From NCBI GenBank assembly GCA_002424635.1, contig DIKT01000021.1:12925-76924 (forward strand): a DNA stretch of 64,000 bases. The letters are read 5' to 3'. The position numbers and the translations under genes were made by a program. The DNA comes from Desulfobulbaceae bacterium UBA5611 (GTDB lineage: Bacteria > Desulfobacterota > Desulfobulbia > Desulfobulbales > Desulfocapsaceae). Numbering within the stretch: position 1 is the stretch's first letter; every line of letters starts with the position of its first letter. The notes below the pieces were generated by a model that was not told where the DNA came from, searched no databases, and saw nothing but the letters and a program-made list of their open reading frames with translations. Of the stretch, positions 16,739 through 25,064 are shown one piece after another.

Positions 16739-17098
16739 ATGCCCACAATTGAATCTGATGGAAAACAAGTGGCCATTGATGACAGGGGATTTCTGGTTAA
16801 TATTGATGATTGGTCTGAGGATACGGCGCAAAAGATAGCTAAACAGGAAGGCTTGGAGGTTTTAACCGACGAGCAGATGGCGATAATCAAATTTATGCGC
16901 GACTATTATAAAACCTATTCCTATTTTCCGATCTTGAACTACGTGTGCAAAAATATCCATCAGCCCAAACAATGTGTTAATGAGCAATTCGTTAATCCGG
17001 AAAAAGCATGGAAAATCGCCGGTCTGCCTCCATTAGAAGGTATCCATTTTGTGTCACTGGATGGAGGTAAACATTATTTAATGGAAGAGTGCTGCTGA
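16739..17098 (+). CDS. DsrC/TusE family paralog with altered cysteines
   Basis: A 119-residue DsrC-family protein from the ATG at 16739, with AAGGAGGT eight bases upstream. DsrC carries sulfur from sulfite reductase on two C-terminal cysteines, in the pattern ACKxAGLPKPTGCV. Family sequence is clear in GFLVNIDDW, IIKFMRDYYKTY and KAWKIAGLPPLEG. However the inner Cys is replaced by Trp (KAWKIAGLP), and the ending continues past the normal terminus with GGKHYLMEECC. The canonical redox pair is therefore gone, and a vicinal Cys-Cys stands at the very end instead. It heads a tight cluster with bacterioferritin and SodC. It is unlikely to be the main sulfite-reduction DsrC and may be a regulatory or stress paralog. 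Confidence 0.8.
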   Translation: MPTIESDGKQVAIDDRGFLVNIDDWSEDTAQKIAKQEGLEVLTDEQMAIIKFMRDYYKTYSYFPILNYVCKNIHQPKQCVNEQFVNPEKAWKIAGLPPLEGIHFVSLDGGKHYLMEECC

Positions 17099-17127
17099 GC
17101 ATCTATCTGAACTCCTGGGAGGTAAAA

Positions 17128-17592
17128 ATGAAAGGCAACGAGAAGATGATTGAACACCTGAATCTCCGATTGGCGGAAGAGTTAACCGCTATCAATCAGT
17201 ATATGGTTCATGCTGAATTATGTAATAACTGGCGATATGAAAAGCTGCATAAAGAGATTGAAAAGCGGGCCATTCTCGAGATGAAGCATGCCGAGAAACT
17301 TATTGCTCGAGTTCTTTTTCTTGAAGGTCGACCGGTAGTCAGCAACTTGAATAAGATGCATATCGGGGATGAAGTACCGAAGATGCATATGAACGATCAT
17401 ATGCTCGAAATAGATGCCCTGCGCGGCTATAACGAAAGCATCAGTGTGGCGGCTGAGCTGGGCGACAATGGTACCCGGGAAATGTTGGAATCAATCCTGA
17501 AAGATGAAGAAGGGCATATCGACGAGATTGAGTCGCATCTTGATCAGATTAAACAGATGGGGGTAGAAAATTACCTGAGTGGACAGATTTAA
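17128..17592 (+). CDS. bfr: Bacterioferritin
   Basis: Heme-containing iron-storage ferritin, 154 residues, starting at the ATG at 17128 after GGGAGGT. The haem-ligand Met and the ferroxidase Glu/His lie in LEMKHAEK near residue 50. Further ferroxidase residues lie in AEELTAINQY and in DEEGHIDEIE near the end. Length and motifs match E. coli Bfr closely. It stores Fe(III), uses up peroxide or oxygen, and sits 29 bases after the DsrC-like gene and 15 bases before sodC, so it is part of an oxygen/iron defence operon. Confidence 0.92.
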   Translation: MKGNEKMIEHLNLRLAEELTAINQYMVHAELCNNWRYEKLHKEIEKRAILEMKHAEKLIARVLFLEGRPVVSNLNKMHIGDEVPKMHMNDHMLEIDALRGYNESISVAAELGDNGTREMLESILKDEEGHIDEIESHLDQIKQMGVENYLSGQI

Positions 17593-17607
17593 TTGACGGG
17601 AGGATTT

Positions 17608-18132
17608 ATGAACAAGCGGGTCAGGATATTGATGGTTATGGCTGTTTTGTCTTGCGCGACGACGGCTCAGGCCGATATTACTGTTCAGATGAATATGGTT
17701 GATGACCAAGGCATCGGCAAATCAATTGGCCATGTGCTAATCAGTGAAACACCTTATGGCGCCGTCTTTACTCCCTCGCTTGCCGGTCTTCCGCCAGGAT
17801 TGCATGGCTTTCATCTCCACGAAAATTCTAGCTGCGATCCTAAAGAGAAAGACGGCAAAATGGAGCCGGCAGCAGCGGCGGGTGGGCATTATGATCCTAA
17901 GGGAAGCAAGCAACATGGGCTGCCATGGGGAGAAGGGCATCTTGGCGATTTACCTGCTCTTGTTGTAGATACTGAGGGTAAGGCAACTAATCCAGTGCTG
18001 GCCCCAAGGCTAAAACTGTCCGATGTCAAAGGCCGGGCCTTGATGATTCATGCTGGAGGAGATAATTATGGTGATCGCCCGAAACCTCTTGGCGGCGGCG
18101 GCGACCGGATTGCCTGCGGCGTTATTCAGTAG
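17608..18132 (+). CDS. sodC: Cu/Zn superoxide dismutase, periplasmic
   Basis: Periplasmic enzyme that dismutates superoxide. It has 174 residues from the ATG at 17608, preceded by GGGAGG; the extra five codons upstream are not needed. Residues 1-22 form a signal peptide ending at AQA. Copper/zinc ligands are visible in HGFHLHEN near 70 and GGHYDP near 97, with the later zinc Asp and copper His in [11 protein letters not shown]. The two disulfide cysteines are in SSCDP and RIACGV. It is the last gene of the DsrC-like/bfr/sodC group. Confidence 0.92.
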   Translation: MNKRVRILMVMAVLSCATTAQADITVQMNMVDDQGIGKSIGHVLISETPYGAVFTPSLAGLPPGLHGFHLHENSSCDPKEKDGKMEPAAAAGGHYDPKGSKQHGLPWGEGHLGDLPALVVDTEGKATNPVLAPRLKLSDVKGRALMIHAGGDNYGDRPKPLGGGGDRIACGVIQ

Positions 18133-18214
18133 AGTTTGTTGCTGTTCGTCAGGCCAGCTTTAAATTTAAGTTAATTTATTGAAATATTATTTTTTCGAAC
18201 AAAGGGGACCTACT

Positions 18215-18520
18215 ATGCTTAAACAAAAAGATATGGAAACTGCAATGCTGTTTGCCCATAACAATTTCATGCTTAATCTCGAAAAAAGTATGGATATTTT
18301 AGACTCTGAGCTTAAACAGGCCAAAGGAATGTCTTCCATATGTAACGACGAATGGTGTAATGCCACTGAATCATATATTGATGATTTGCATAAAGATCTT
18401 TATGCCATCAGTGAGCCTCGCTGGATACCCAAAGAGGACTCTCATAAGCTTAGAGAATTACGAGAAAGAATCCGTAATCTTTATCGGGAATTTGCCCATA
18501 TCAAACAAGGCAACTCCTGA
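18215..18520 (+). CDS. Small helical protein, unknown
   Basis: A 101-residue protein from the ATG at 18215, after AAGGGGA; the open frame upstream lacks a ribosome-binding site. It is predicted helical throughout. Two cysteines occur in SSICNDEWCN, and the second half starts with PRWIPKEDSHKLRELRERI. No family is recognised. It lies 82 bases after sodC on the same strand, so it may belong to the same transcript. Its length and W-x-P break resemble the protein at 16210. Confidence 0.55.
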   Translation: MLKQKDMETAMLFAHNNFMLNLEKSMDILDSELKQAKGMSSICNDEWCNATESYIDDLHKDLYAISEPRWIPKEDSHKLRELRERIRNLYREFAHIKQGNS

Positions 18521-18591
18521 GATTGCAACAAGAGAGGGTACATTCTTCCCGTGCTCCGGGGTATCGATAGATCTAAATATTGCAGAGTGCG

Positions 18592-18615
18592 GCAGATGTA
18601 AAAAATAGCATCTGC
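18592..18615 (+). terminator. Hairpin before gltB, possible terminator
   Basis: A 7-bp perfect stem, GCAGATG and CATCTGC, with a 10-base AT loop, followed within a few bases by the T/C-rich TCCTGTTTTCTTTCTCC. It could end the sodC transcript or be part of the gltB leader. It is weak by stem length. Confidence 0.35.
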
Positions 18616-18696
18616 GGCATCCTGTTTTCTTTCTCCTCGATCGCTAGTGCGCCTCTATTTTACAAACTGAGCGGAGCCTCTTCCTCCGGGATAACA

Positions 18697-21600
18697 ATGA
18701 ATTCTTGCGCGACTGAGCATCATAGGCTAAGCGAAGAGCGGGATGCATGCGCTATCGTAGCATTTATCGATAAGCGGGGAGACAGCACCCATGCTAATAT
18801 TGTTCGGACCATTAAGGCTTTGCGCCAAATGGGGCATCGTTCCGGTGATATCAACGGTGAAGGCGATGGCTGCGGCATTATGGCCGATATCCCCCGGCAG
18901 CTCTGGGCCAAATGGTTTGCTGAGCTCGGCCTGAATTCACAGCTTGCCCAATCCGAATATTTCTTTGTCGGCCATCTGCTGCTGCCCTCAACCTTTCGCT
19001 CACAGGCAGACTCACTCACGGCTTATGTCAAGCAGCTGCTAAGCGGATCACAAATCGAGTTGCTGCTTGAGCGGCTCGGTAAGACTAACGATGACGAGTT
19101 AGGACCACATGCCAGGGCCGAGGCCCCTCTCTTTTGGCAGATTGGCGGGCTGATCCATGACATCAGCCGCCAGGCCGCACAAAAACGGCTTTTCCAACTG
19201 CAGCTTGAGATCGAACAGAAAATTCCGGAGATCCATATTGCCTCCCTCAGCCTGGATACAGTGATTTACAAGCTGCAAGGCATACCTGATCTTCTTTTAC
19301 GCGTTTTTCCCGAACTGCGCGATGACAAGATGTGCTCGGTCATAACCTTGGGCCATGGCCGTTATTCGACAAATACTCTGCCGACAGTTACCCTCTCCCA
19401 ACCATTCTCCCTGCTCGGCCATAACGGTGAGATCAACACCATTGAACGGCTGCGCAGCATCGGCCGGACATTGGGTATTGAACCAGTACGGATCGCCAGT
19501 GATTCCCGGGATTTAAACCGGATTATAGAGGGCTTGCTCAATAATTATGATCTGGATCTGGTCGAGGCCATGGAAATGGTCTTTCCAGCCATTTATAGTG
19601 AGGTGGCTGGTTATCCTCAACAGATCCAGGAAGTTTACGATTTTTATCGCTGTTTTTTTCCCTGTTCGGCCCAGGGGCCGGCGGCTGTAGTAGCCCGAGC
19701 GGGAGATCTCTGCCTGGGAATAGTCGATGCCATGGGCCTGCGGCCGCTCTGGTTTGGAGAAAGCGACTATACCTATTTTCTCTCCTCGGAAAAAGGAGTT
19801 GTCGATCTCGAACATTTGATTGGTGACCCATGCCCTTTAGCCCCGGGCGAGAAAATAGCCATTACAGCCAGCCGTGGTAGGGCGGCGGAAGTTCAGCGCT
19901 ATGGCAGCTTGCAGAGTCGACTGGTGCAGCTTCAGAAAGAGCGGGGTCAGCTCAAAGAATTTCAGTCGGCCCTTTTGTCAGCCAAGACCGGCTGGTCCGG
20001 GGCTGGTGCCGGACCACGACCACGATCCAAGCGAGCCCCTTCTCTGCAAGGTTTTCAACCAGATTCTGCTGCCATATCACATTTATCTGTACCGCATCTG
20101 CTGGAGGCCTTTGGATGGCGCCATTATGATCATTTGATCCGGCAGCAGGAAGCACATTCGGGGAAGGAAGTTATTGGCTCTCTTGGCTATACAGGACCTT
20201 TAGCAGCTTTTATCCCCCAGTCGCTGCCCAATATTTCGGATTTCTGTAAGGAAAACGTGGCGGTGGTCACCAACCCGGCCCTTGATGGCGACAGAGAGAA
20301 AGAACACTTTTCTTCTGTGGTGATCCTTGGTCGCCGTCCCCATATCAAGATGGCTCAACCAGCACCACCGGCCCTGCAGATGAACAGCCCGCTGTTGTTA
20401 GGAGCTCATCTTCTGCAGGACCAGCTAAATGTTGACCAATGTCGCCAGATCAGTCAGCACTTTGGATCCTGCCTTGTTGAAGATGTCATTGATTTTTTCA
20501 CCAGCAGGGTTTTGAAGCCCGAGCCGGTTCGCTTTCTGGATGCGACCTTTGTGCCGGCTGAAGGCCTGCTCTCCCGACTTAATGAGCTTGCCATCGCGAG
20601 CAGAACAGCCATAGAGGAAGGTGCTCATCTGCTGATTCTGGATGATTCGGCCAGTTTTACCAAAGGCCGGGTATTTATCGACCCAGTCCTGCTGGTGGCC
20701 CATCTGCAGGAATTTCTGATCCAGATCGGCTGCCGGCGGGAGGTAAGTCTTATCGTCCACTCCGGGGCCATTCGTAATCTCCATGATCTGATGCTGGTTC
20801 TGGGGGTTGGGGCTGAGGCCGTTCATCCCTATCTGCTCTGGCGGGTCTCGGCTGGTTATGCTAACGACCAGAAGGATGGTGTTCAGGTCATTACCAATAC
20901 CTTTACCGTCCTCCGGCAGGGGATGGAGAAGGTGATGTCCACTATGGGTATTCATGAGATCTGCGGATATGGCCGGATTTTTTCAGCTATTGGTCTTAAG
21001 ACAGACTTGGCTGATATTCTGCAGATTGCCAATTTCGGCGGATCGGCAAATTTTGGCTTCGGAATTAATGAAGTGGAAGCAATGGCGGGCCAACGTTATG
21101 CCAGAGCGGTTACAAAAGCCGAGGCCGGGCGCTATCGGGATATTGATAGCAATGCCAAGGTTGGTCGCATCATCAGAGAAACGGCCATCGGTAAGAAGGG
21201 TTATCGGGAGATGGCGGCAGGGCTTGACGCCATTGCCGAAGAATTGCCCAGCGGCATCCGCCACCTGCTGCACACCAAAACCATCCCGCCTATCAACAGG
21301 CTTACCATGGATGAGGTTGATCTCTCGGTGGGTGAGCATTCATTGCCGCTCTTGATCGCCGCCATGTCCTTCGGCTCGCAGGGAGAAAAATCTTTCCGCA
21401 CCTATGCCGAGGCGGCGCAAAAGGCGAATATTATCTGCATGAACGGCGAGGGCGGCGAGATTCCGGATATGCTGGGCTGCTATCGAAAAAATCGTGGTCA
21501 ACAGATCGCCTCCGGTCGTTTCGGGGTCTTCATGGGGTTTTTGAACTCGGTGAACATTCTGGAAATCAAAATCGGCCAAGGGGCAAAACCTGGGGAAGGC

Positions 21601-23280
21601 GGCCATCTGCCGGGCAGCAAGGTCTCACCGATGGTGGCCCAGGCCCGGCACTGTAAAGTAGGGATAACCCTGATCTCGCCGTCCAATCATCATGATATTT
21701 ATTCCATAGAAGATCTGGCCCAGCTTATCACCGAACTCAAGACCGCCAATCCCATGGCCAAAGTGTCGGTTAAAATCCCGGTGACCAGTGGCGTAGGGAC
21801 CATCAGCGTGGGTATTGCCAAGGCCGGTGCCGATATTATCAATATCAGCGGCTTTGAAGGCGGTACCGGGGCAGCTCGGGAGCATGCCAAGCGTTTTGTC
21901 GGACTGCCGGTTGAGATCGGGATAAGCGAGGCCCAGCGCGCCCTGGTCGAATCAGGTCTGCGCCCAGGGGTCGAGATCTGGGCTGATGGCGGGGTGCGGA
22001 GCGGCAACGATATCCTGAAGTTAATCATGTTGGGTGCCAACCGGGTGGGCCTTGGTACTGTGGCACTTATGGCCATCGGTTGTATCAGTTGCCGGCAGTG
22101 TCACCTTGATCGTTGTCCCCGGGGCATCTCGACCCAGGTGCAGACCAGGGAAGAGGCAATAGCCAGAGGCTATAAAGGCTTTGTGCCGCGAGTTGTTGAG
22201 GAAGAGGCTGAGAATCTGACCCGGCTCCTTAGCGCCATTGGTGATGAAATGCGGATGCGGACCGCAGAGCTAGGCGTGGCAAGGTTGCAGGATCTGGTCG
22301 GCAGAAGCGACCTTCTGTTTCAATACCGTTTACAAGGGCAGTTGGATACGGCGGAGCTCTTGCGACGAGCAGCACCTCCCGGCGACTCCGGACTTGTGCT
22401 CAAACCGCAGATTCTGAGAAAACCGTTAAATTACTTGACCAGATTGGTTTCCGACTTGGTCATGGATCGTTTGCAGGCCGGAGAAACCAGAGTCCATTTT
22501 ACCGAAGAAAGAGTACGCAGCAACGATCGGGCGGTCGGCACTTATCTGGCGGGGGCCTTGGCTCGCCAATATCAGCAAGAAGCAGATCAACGCAAGGCCA
22601 TACTACGACTGGCAGCTTCAGCTCCCGGCAACGGCCTCTGCGCCTTTAATACGGCCAGTATCGAAGTTATTGTTGAAGGCGGGTCTCAGGATGGAACGGT
22701 CAAGGGCAGCATGGGTGGGCTGCTCGGCGTGTTTAAAGGTCAAAATCTTCTGGGCCGCTATATTGATGGCTCTACTGGTAAGAGCTTTGCCTATGGCGCT
22801 ACCGGCGGCTTGTTTATGGTGCAGAATATGGCGGATTCCCGGGCCTGCGTTCGGTTGTCGGGAGCGGATGTCATCTTTGGCGGCCGAATTGCCGCGACGG
22901 TACAAGACGAGTCAGGCAATATCGCCAGCCGTGCCCATCTGAAGGGTTTTGCCTTTGAGTACATGACCGGTGGCCGGGTCGTAGTCCTGGGTGATCCCGG
23001 TCCCTGGATCTGCGCCGGCATGACCGGCGGCATTATCTATCAGTGTCTTTATCCGGAGTATGGCTTTACCCGGGATTCTATAATCAGGAGGCTGTCAATG
23101 AGCGCCCAGGTGACGATCACCCCAGTCAAGGAGCTGGAGGTCGGCGATATCAATGAATTGCTGCAACGGTATATTACTGAGCTCGAGCACCAATTTCAGG
23201 ATGAGGAAGCGAAGGCTGTCGGCGGCATCATGCTTGATGCTGCCAACCGTTTTCTGGTGATTCAGCCGAGCTCTTATTAA
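18697..23280 (+). CDS. gltB: Glutamate synthase large subunit
   Basis: Converts glutamine and 2-oxoglutarate to two glutamates. It has 1,527 residues from the ATG at 18697, chosen because a 17-residue propeptide then precedes the catalytic Cys of ERDACAIVAF, as in known GltB; the frame is open from 18580. The order is type II glutamine amidotransferase (residues 18 to about 400, with HNGEINT), a central domain, an FMN-binding synthase domain (GQGAKPGEGGHLPG; SGFEGGTGAA), the [3Fe-4S] cysteines CRQCHLDRCPRG, and the C-terminal GXGXG helix (GSMGGLLGVF onward). No small subunit gltD is nearby, so the electron donor (ferredoxin or a distant GltD) cannot be told. Confidence 0.92.
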   Translation: MNSCATEHHRLSEERDACAIVAFIDKRGDSTHANIVRTIKALRQMGHRSGDINGEGDGCGIMADIPRQLWAKWFAELGLNSQLAQSEYFFVGHLLLPSTFRSQADSLTAYVKQLLSGSQIELLLERLGKTNDDELGPHARAEAPLFWQIGGLIHDISRQAAQKRLFQLQLEIEQKIPEIHIASLSLDTVIYKLQGIPDLLLRVFPELRDDKMCSVITLGHGRYSTNTLPTVTLSQPFSLLGHNGEINTIERLRSIGRTLGIEPVRIASDSRDLNRIIEGLLNNYDLDLVEAMEMVFPAIYSEVAGYPQQIQEVYDFYRCFFPCSAQGPAAVVARAGDLCLGIVDAMGLRPLWFGESDYTYFLSSEKGVVDLEHLIGDPCPLAPGEKIAITASRGRAAEVQRYGSLQSRLVQLQKERGQLKEFQSALLSAKTGWSGAGAGPRPRSKRAPSLQGFQPDSAAISHLSVPHLLEAFGWRHYDHLIRQQEAHSGKEVIGSLGYTGPLAAFIPQSLPNISDFCKENVAVVTNPALDGDREKEHFSSVVILGRRPHIKMAQPAPPALQMNSPLLLGAHLLQDQLNVDQCRQISQHFGSCLVEDVIDFFTSRVLKPEPVRFLDATFVPAEGLLSRLNELAIASRTAIEEGAHLLILDDSASFTKGRVFIDPVLLVAHLQEFLIQIGCRREVSLIVHSGAIRNLHDLMLVLGVGAEAVHPYLLWRVSAGYANDQKDGVQVITNTFTVLRQGMEKVMSTMGIHEICGYGRIFSAIGLKTDLADILQIANFGGSANFGFGINEVEAMAGQRYARAVTKAEAGRYRDIDSNAKVGRIIRETAIGKKGYREMAAGLDAIAEELPSGIRHLLHTKTIPPINRLTMDEVDLSVGEHSLPLLIAAMSFGSQGEKSFRTYAEAAQKANIICMNGEGGEIPDMLGCYRKNRGQQIASGRFGVFMGFLNSVNILEIKIGQGAKPGEGGHLPGSKVSPMVAQARHCKVGITLISPSNHHDIYSIEDLAQLITELKTANPMAKVSVKIPVTSGVGTISVGIAKAGADIINISGFEGGTGAAREHAKRFVGLPVEIGISEAQRALVESGLRPGVEIWADGGVRSGNDILKLIMLGANRVGLGTVALMAIGCISCRQCHLDRCPRGISTQVQTREEAIARGYKGFVPRVVEEEAENLTRLLSAIGDEMRMRTAELGVARLQDLVGRSDLLFQYRLQGQLDTAELLRRAAPPGDSGLVLKPQILRKPLNYLTRLVSDLVMDRLQAGETRVHFTEERVRSNDRAVGTYLAGALARQYQQEADQRKAILRLAASAPGNGLCAFNTASIEVIVEGGSQDGTVKGSMGGLLGVFKGQNLLGRYIDGSTGKSFAYGATGGLFMVQNMADSRACVRLSGADVIFGGRIAATVQDESGNIASRAHLKGFAFEYMTGGRVVVLGDPGPWICAGMTGGIIYQCLYPEYGFTRDSIIRRLSMSAQVTITPVKELEVGDINELLQRYITELEHQFQDEEAKAVGGIMLDAANRFLVIQPSSY

Positions 23281-23393
23281 TTATCTCAGCAGAGTGAGCT
23301 ATAGCAGGAGCGGGCCGGTGTCATTTTCGGAATGTATGGCATGGGCTTTTATTGGATAAGCAACTATTTAATAAAAAAAACAGAGGCAACCAG

Positions 23394-23615
23394 ATGACCA
23401 CACCACAACATTGTCCCGGATTTGAGGCTTTTAAAGATATGGCAGTTTTTACTTGCACATGCCCGCAATGCGGAACAGAAAAAGAAATTTTCTCCGACGA
23501 ATTCAAATATGAACATAAATGCCGTCAGTGTCAGCAGCCGATTGATTTTAAGAAATGTGTCTGGTCTGGTGGGGCGAAGCAACCACCGCAAGACCCTAAT
23601 CGTGAGCGAGCTTAA
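23394..23615 (+). CDS. Small zinc ribbon protein
   Basis: A 73-residue protein from the ATG at 23394 (GAGG upstream). It has two Cys pairs, CTCPQCG and CRQCQQP, plus further cysteines near both ends, so it probably binds one zinc. The start MTTPQHCPGFEAFKD recalls a small protein common in sulfate-reducing bacteria. Its function is unknown. It is 113 bases after gltB and convergent with xerD. Confidence 0.65.
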   Translation: MTTPQHCPGFEAFKDMAVFTCTCPQCGTEKEIFSDEFKYEHKCRQCQQPIDFKKCVWSGGAKQPPQDPNRERA

Positions 23616-23670
23616 ATGTTAGTGCCGGTTGAAATAATAAATATGTACTGCAGCTGTTTCAGTAATTTTT

Positions 23671-24558
23671 TCAACCGCGCGGATGAAATTTCTTGTGAAT
23701 CTCTTTGAGTCGGTCCTGCTCTATGTGAGTATAGATCTGGGTGGTGGCGATATCTGCATGGCCCAGCATGAGCTGGACCGATCGCAGATCGGCGCCATGG
23801 GTCAGGAGATGAGTGGCAAAGGAATGACGCAGCATGTGCGGTGAGATGGGCTTTTTGATTTCAGCAGCTAATGCCGCGGCCTTGATGATCTGCCAGAAAC
23901 GGAGTCTGGTCATAGCGCTGCCTCGATTGCTGATAAACAGGAAATTACTGCGCCGACCCTTCAGGATCAGCGGTCGTGCTGTCTTGAGATAATGTTCAAT
24001 AATTTCTTGAGCTGGAATGCCAAAAGGGACTAGCCGTTCTTTATTGCCCTTACCAATCACCCTGACAAAACAAGACGAAAGATTACAGGCGGCAAGCGGG
24101 ATAGCAACCAGTTCTGAAACTCTGATCCCTGTGGCGTAGAGCAGATGCAACATGGAGTAGTTTCTTTGGATCTGCGGGGTGATCGTCACGGGTGGAGTCA
24201 GCAGTCTGATGACTTCATTTATAGACAGGGCTTTGGGGAGTTGGCTGCCGGTCCGTGGTAAATCTATGGCGGCAAATGAGTTATGACTGATTAGGTTGTT
24301 GGTCTGTAAAAAACTAAAGAAACTCTTAAGAGTCGAGATCCTTCTGGCATTACTGCGGTTGGACAATTGTCGTGCCTTACATTGTTCCAGAAAAGTATGA
24401 AGGGTCTTGCTGTCAATCTCTGCCAGTGTGGAGATTCTCATCTGGCGGAGAAACATGAAAAAGAGATCGATATCAGCCTGATAGGCCTTGATGGTATTGT
24501 CGGCCAGGCGCTTTTCGATAATAATATAGCGAAGAAAGAGCGACCTGGCGGATAACAA
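23671..24558 (-). CDS. xerD: Tyrosine recombinase XerD/XerC
   Basis: Chromosome-dimer resolving recombinase, 295 residues. The N-terminal SAM-like core-binding domain covers residues 1 to about 90. The catalytic domain holds the Arg in ATGIRVSELV, Lys in GKGNKERLVP, His-x-x-Arg in HMLRHSFATHLL, the second His in LGHADIATTQ, and the nucleophile Tyr in IYTHI. The start is a TTG at 24558; upstream the frame stays open for only a few codons without ATG, so the start is uncertain. XerC and XerD cannot be separated reliably here. There is no sign of an integrated element around it, so it is read as the housekeeping enzyme. Confidence 0.88.
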   Translation of the reverse strand: MLSARSLFLRYIIIEKRLADNTIKAYQADIDLFFMFLRQMRISTLAEIDSKTLHTFLEQCKARQLSNRSNARRISTLKSFFSFLQTNNLISHNSFAAIDLPRTGSQLPKALSINEVIRLLTPPVTITPQIQRNYSMLHLLYATGIRVSELVAIPLAACNLSSCFVRVIGKGNKERLVPFGIPAQEIIEHYLKTARPLILKGRRSNFLFISNRGSAMTRLRFWQIIKAAALAAEIKKPISPHMLRHSFATHLLTHGADLRSVQLMLGHADIATTQIYTHIEQDRLKEIHKKFHPRG

Positions 24559-24676
24559 CTGCTGGGGAGTGGGCTGTCGGGAAAAACTCAGATGATTGCT
24601 GGAGACTCTTTACAAAAAGAAAACTCAACACCCAGGGCTCAAAGTCAGCTCCAGGCGTGAGAGTCTCTGTGTGAGT

Positions 24677-24868
24677 CTACGCCCTGCGTGTTCGGTTGAA
24701 TTTCCGAAGCTTGCGACGGGCTTCGGCTTGTTTACGACGTTTCATGATACTGGGTTTCTCATAGCATTCACGACGCTTTAATTCTCGTTTAATGCCATCG
24801 ATCTGCAGTTTCTTCTTCAATTGTCTGATGGCGTATTCAATATCTCCGCGAACTTCCACTTCTATCAT
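24677..24868 (-). CDS. rpsU: 30S ribosomal protein bS21
   Basis: A 63-residue, strongly basic ribosomal protein starting MIEVEVRGDIEYAIRQLK, followed by KRRECYEKPS and RRKLRKFNRTRRA, all typical of bS21. It helps the small subunit in initiation. It is transcribed toward xerD, 118 bases away; that spacer contains an 8-bp repeat pair (GAGACTCT/AGAGTCTC) about 55 bases apart, so a common transcript is possible but not certain. Confidence 0.95.
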   Translation of the reverse strand: MIEVEVRGDIEYAIRQLKKKLQIDGIKRELKRRECYEKPSIMKRRKQAEARRKLRKFNRTRRA

Positions 24869-25064
24869 TTAGGGCTCCATCTATCTAGGTTCGGGGAAGT
24901 GCCGACTACAGGCATCTTCCTTAAATTTAAAAAATAATTAAAAAAAGAATCTATCCTTATAAAAGGAAGTTCTCTTTATGTCAATGGCTTTTTCCAGAAC
25001 GGGAAGATAATAAAAAGCTGTTGCTGGAGTAACCATATCATTTTGCAGGCTAGCGTTGCAACTC

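Noticed and set aside
23671..24558. XerD as the integrase of a mobile element
   Set aside because: No attachment repeats, phage genes or composition change surround it; neighbours are rpsU and gltB. A housekeeping Xer role is simpler.
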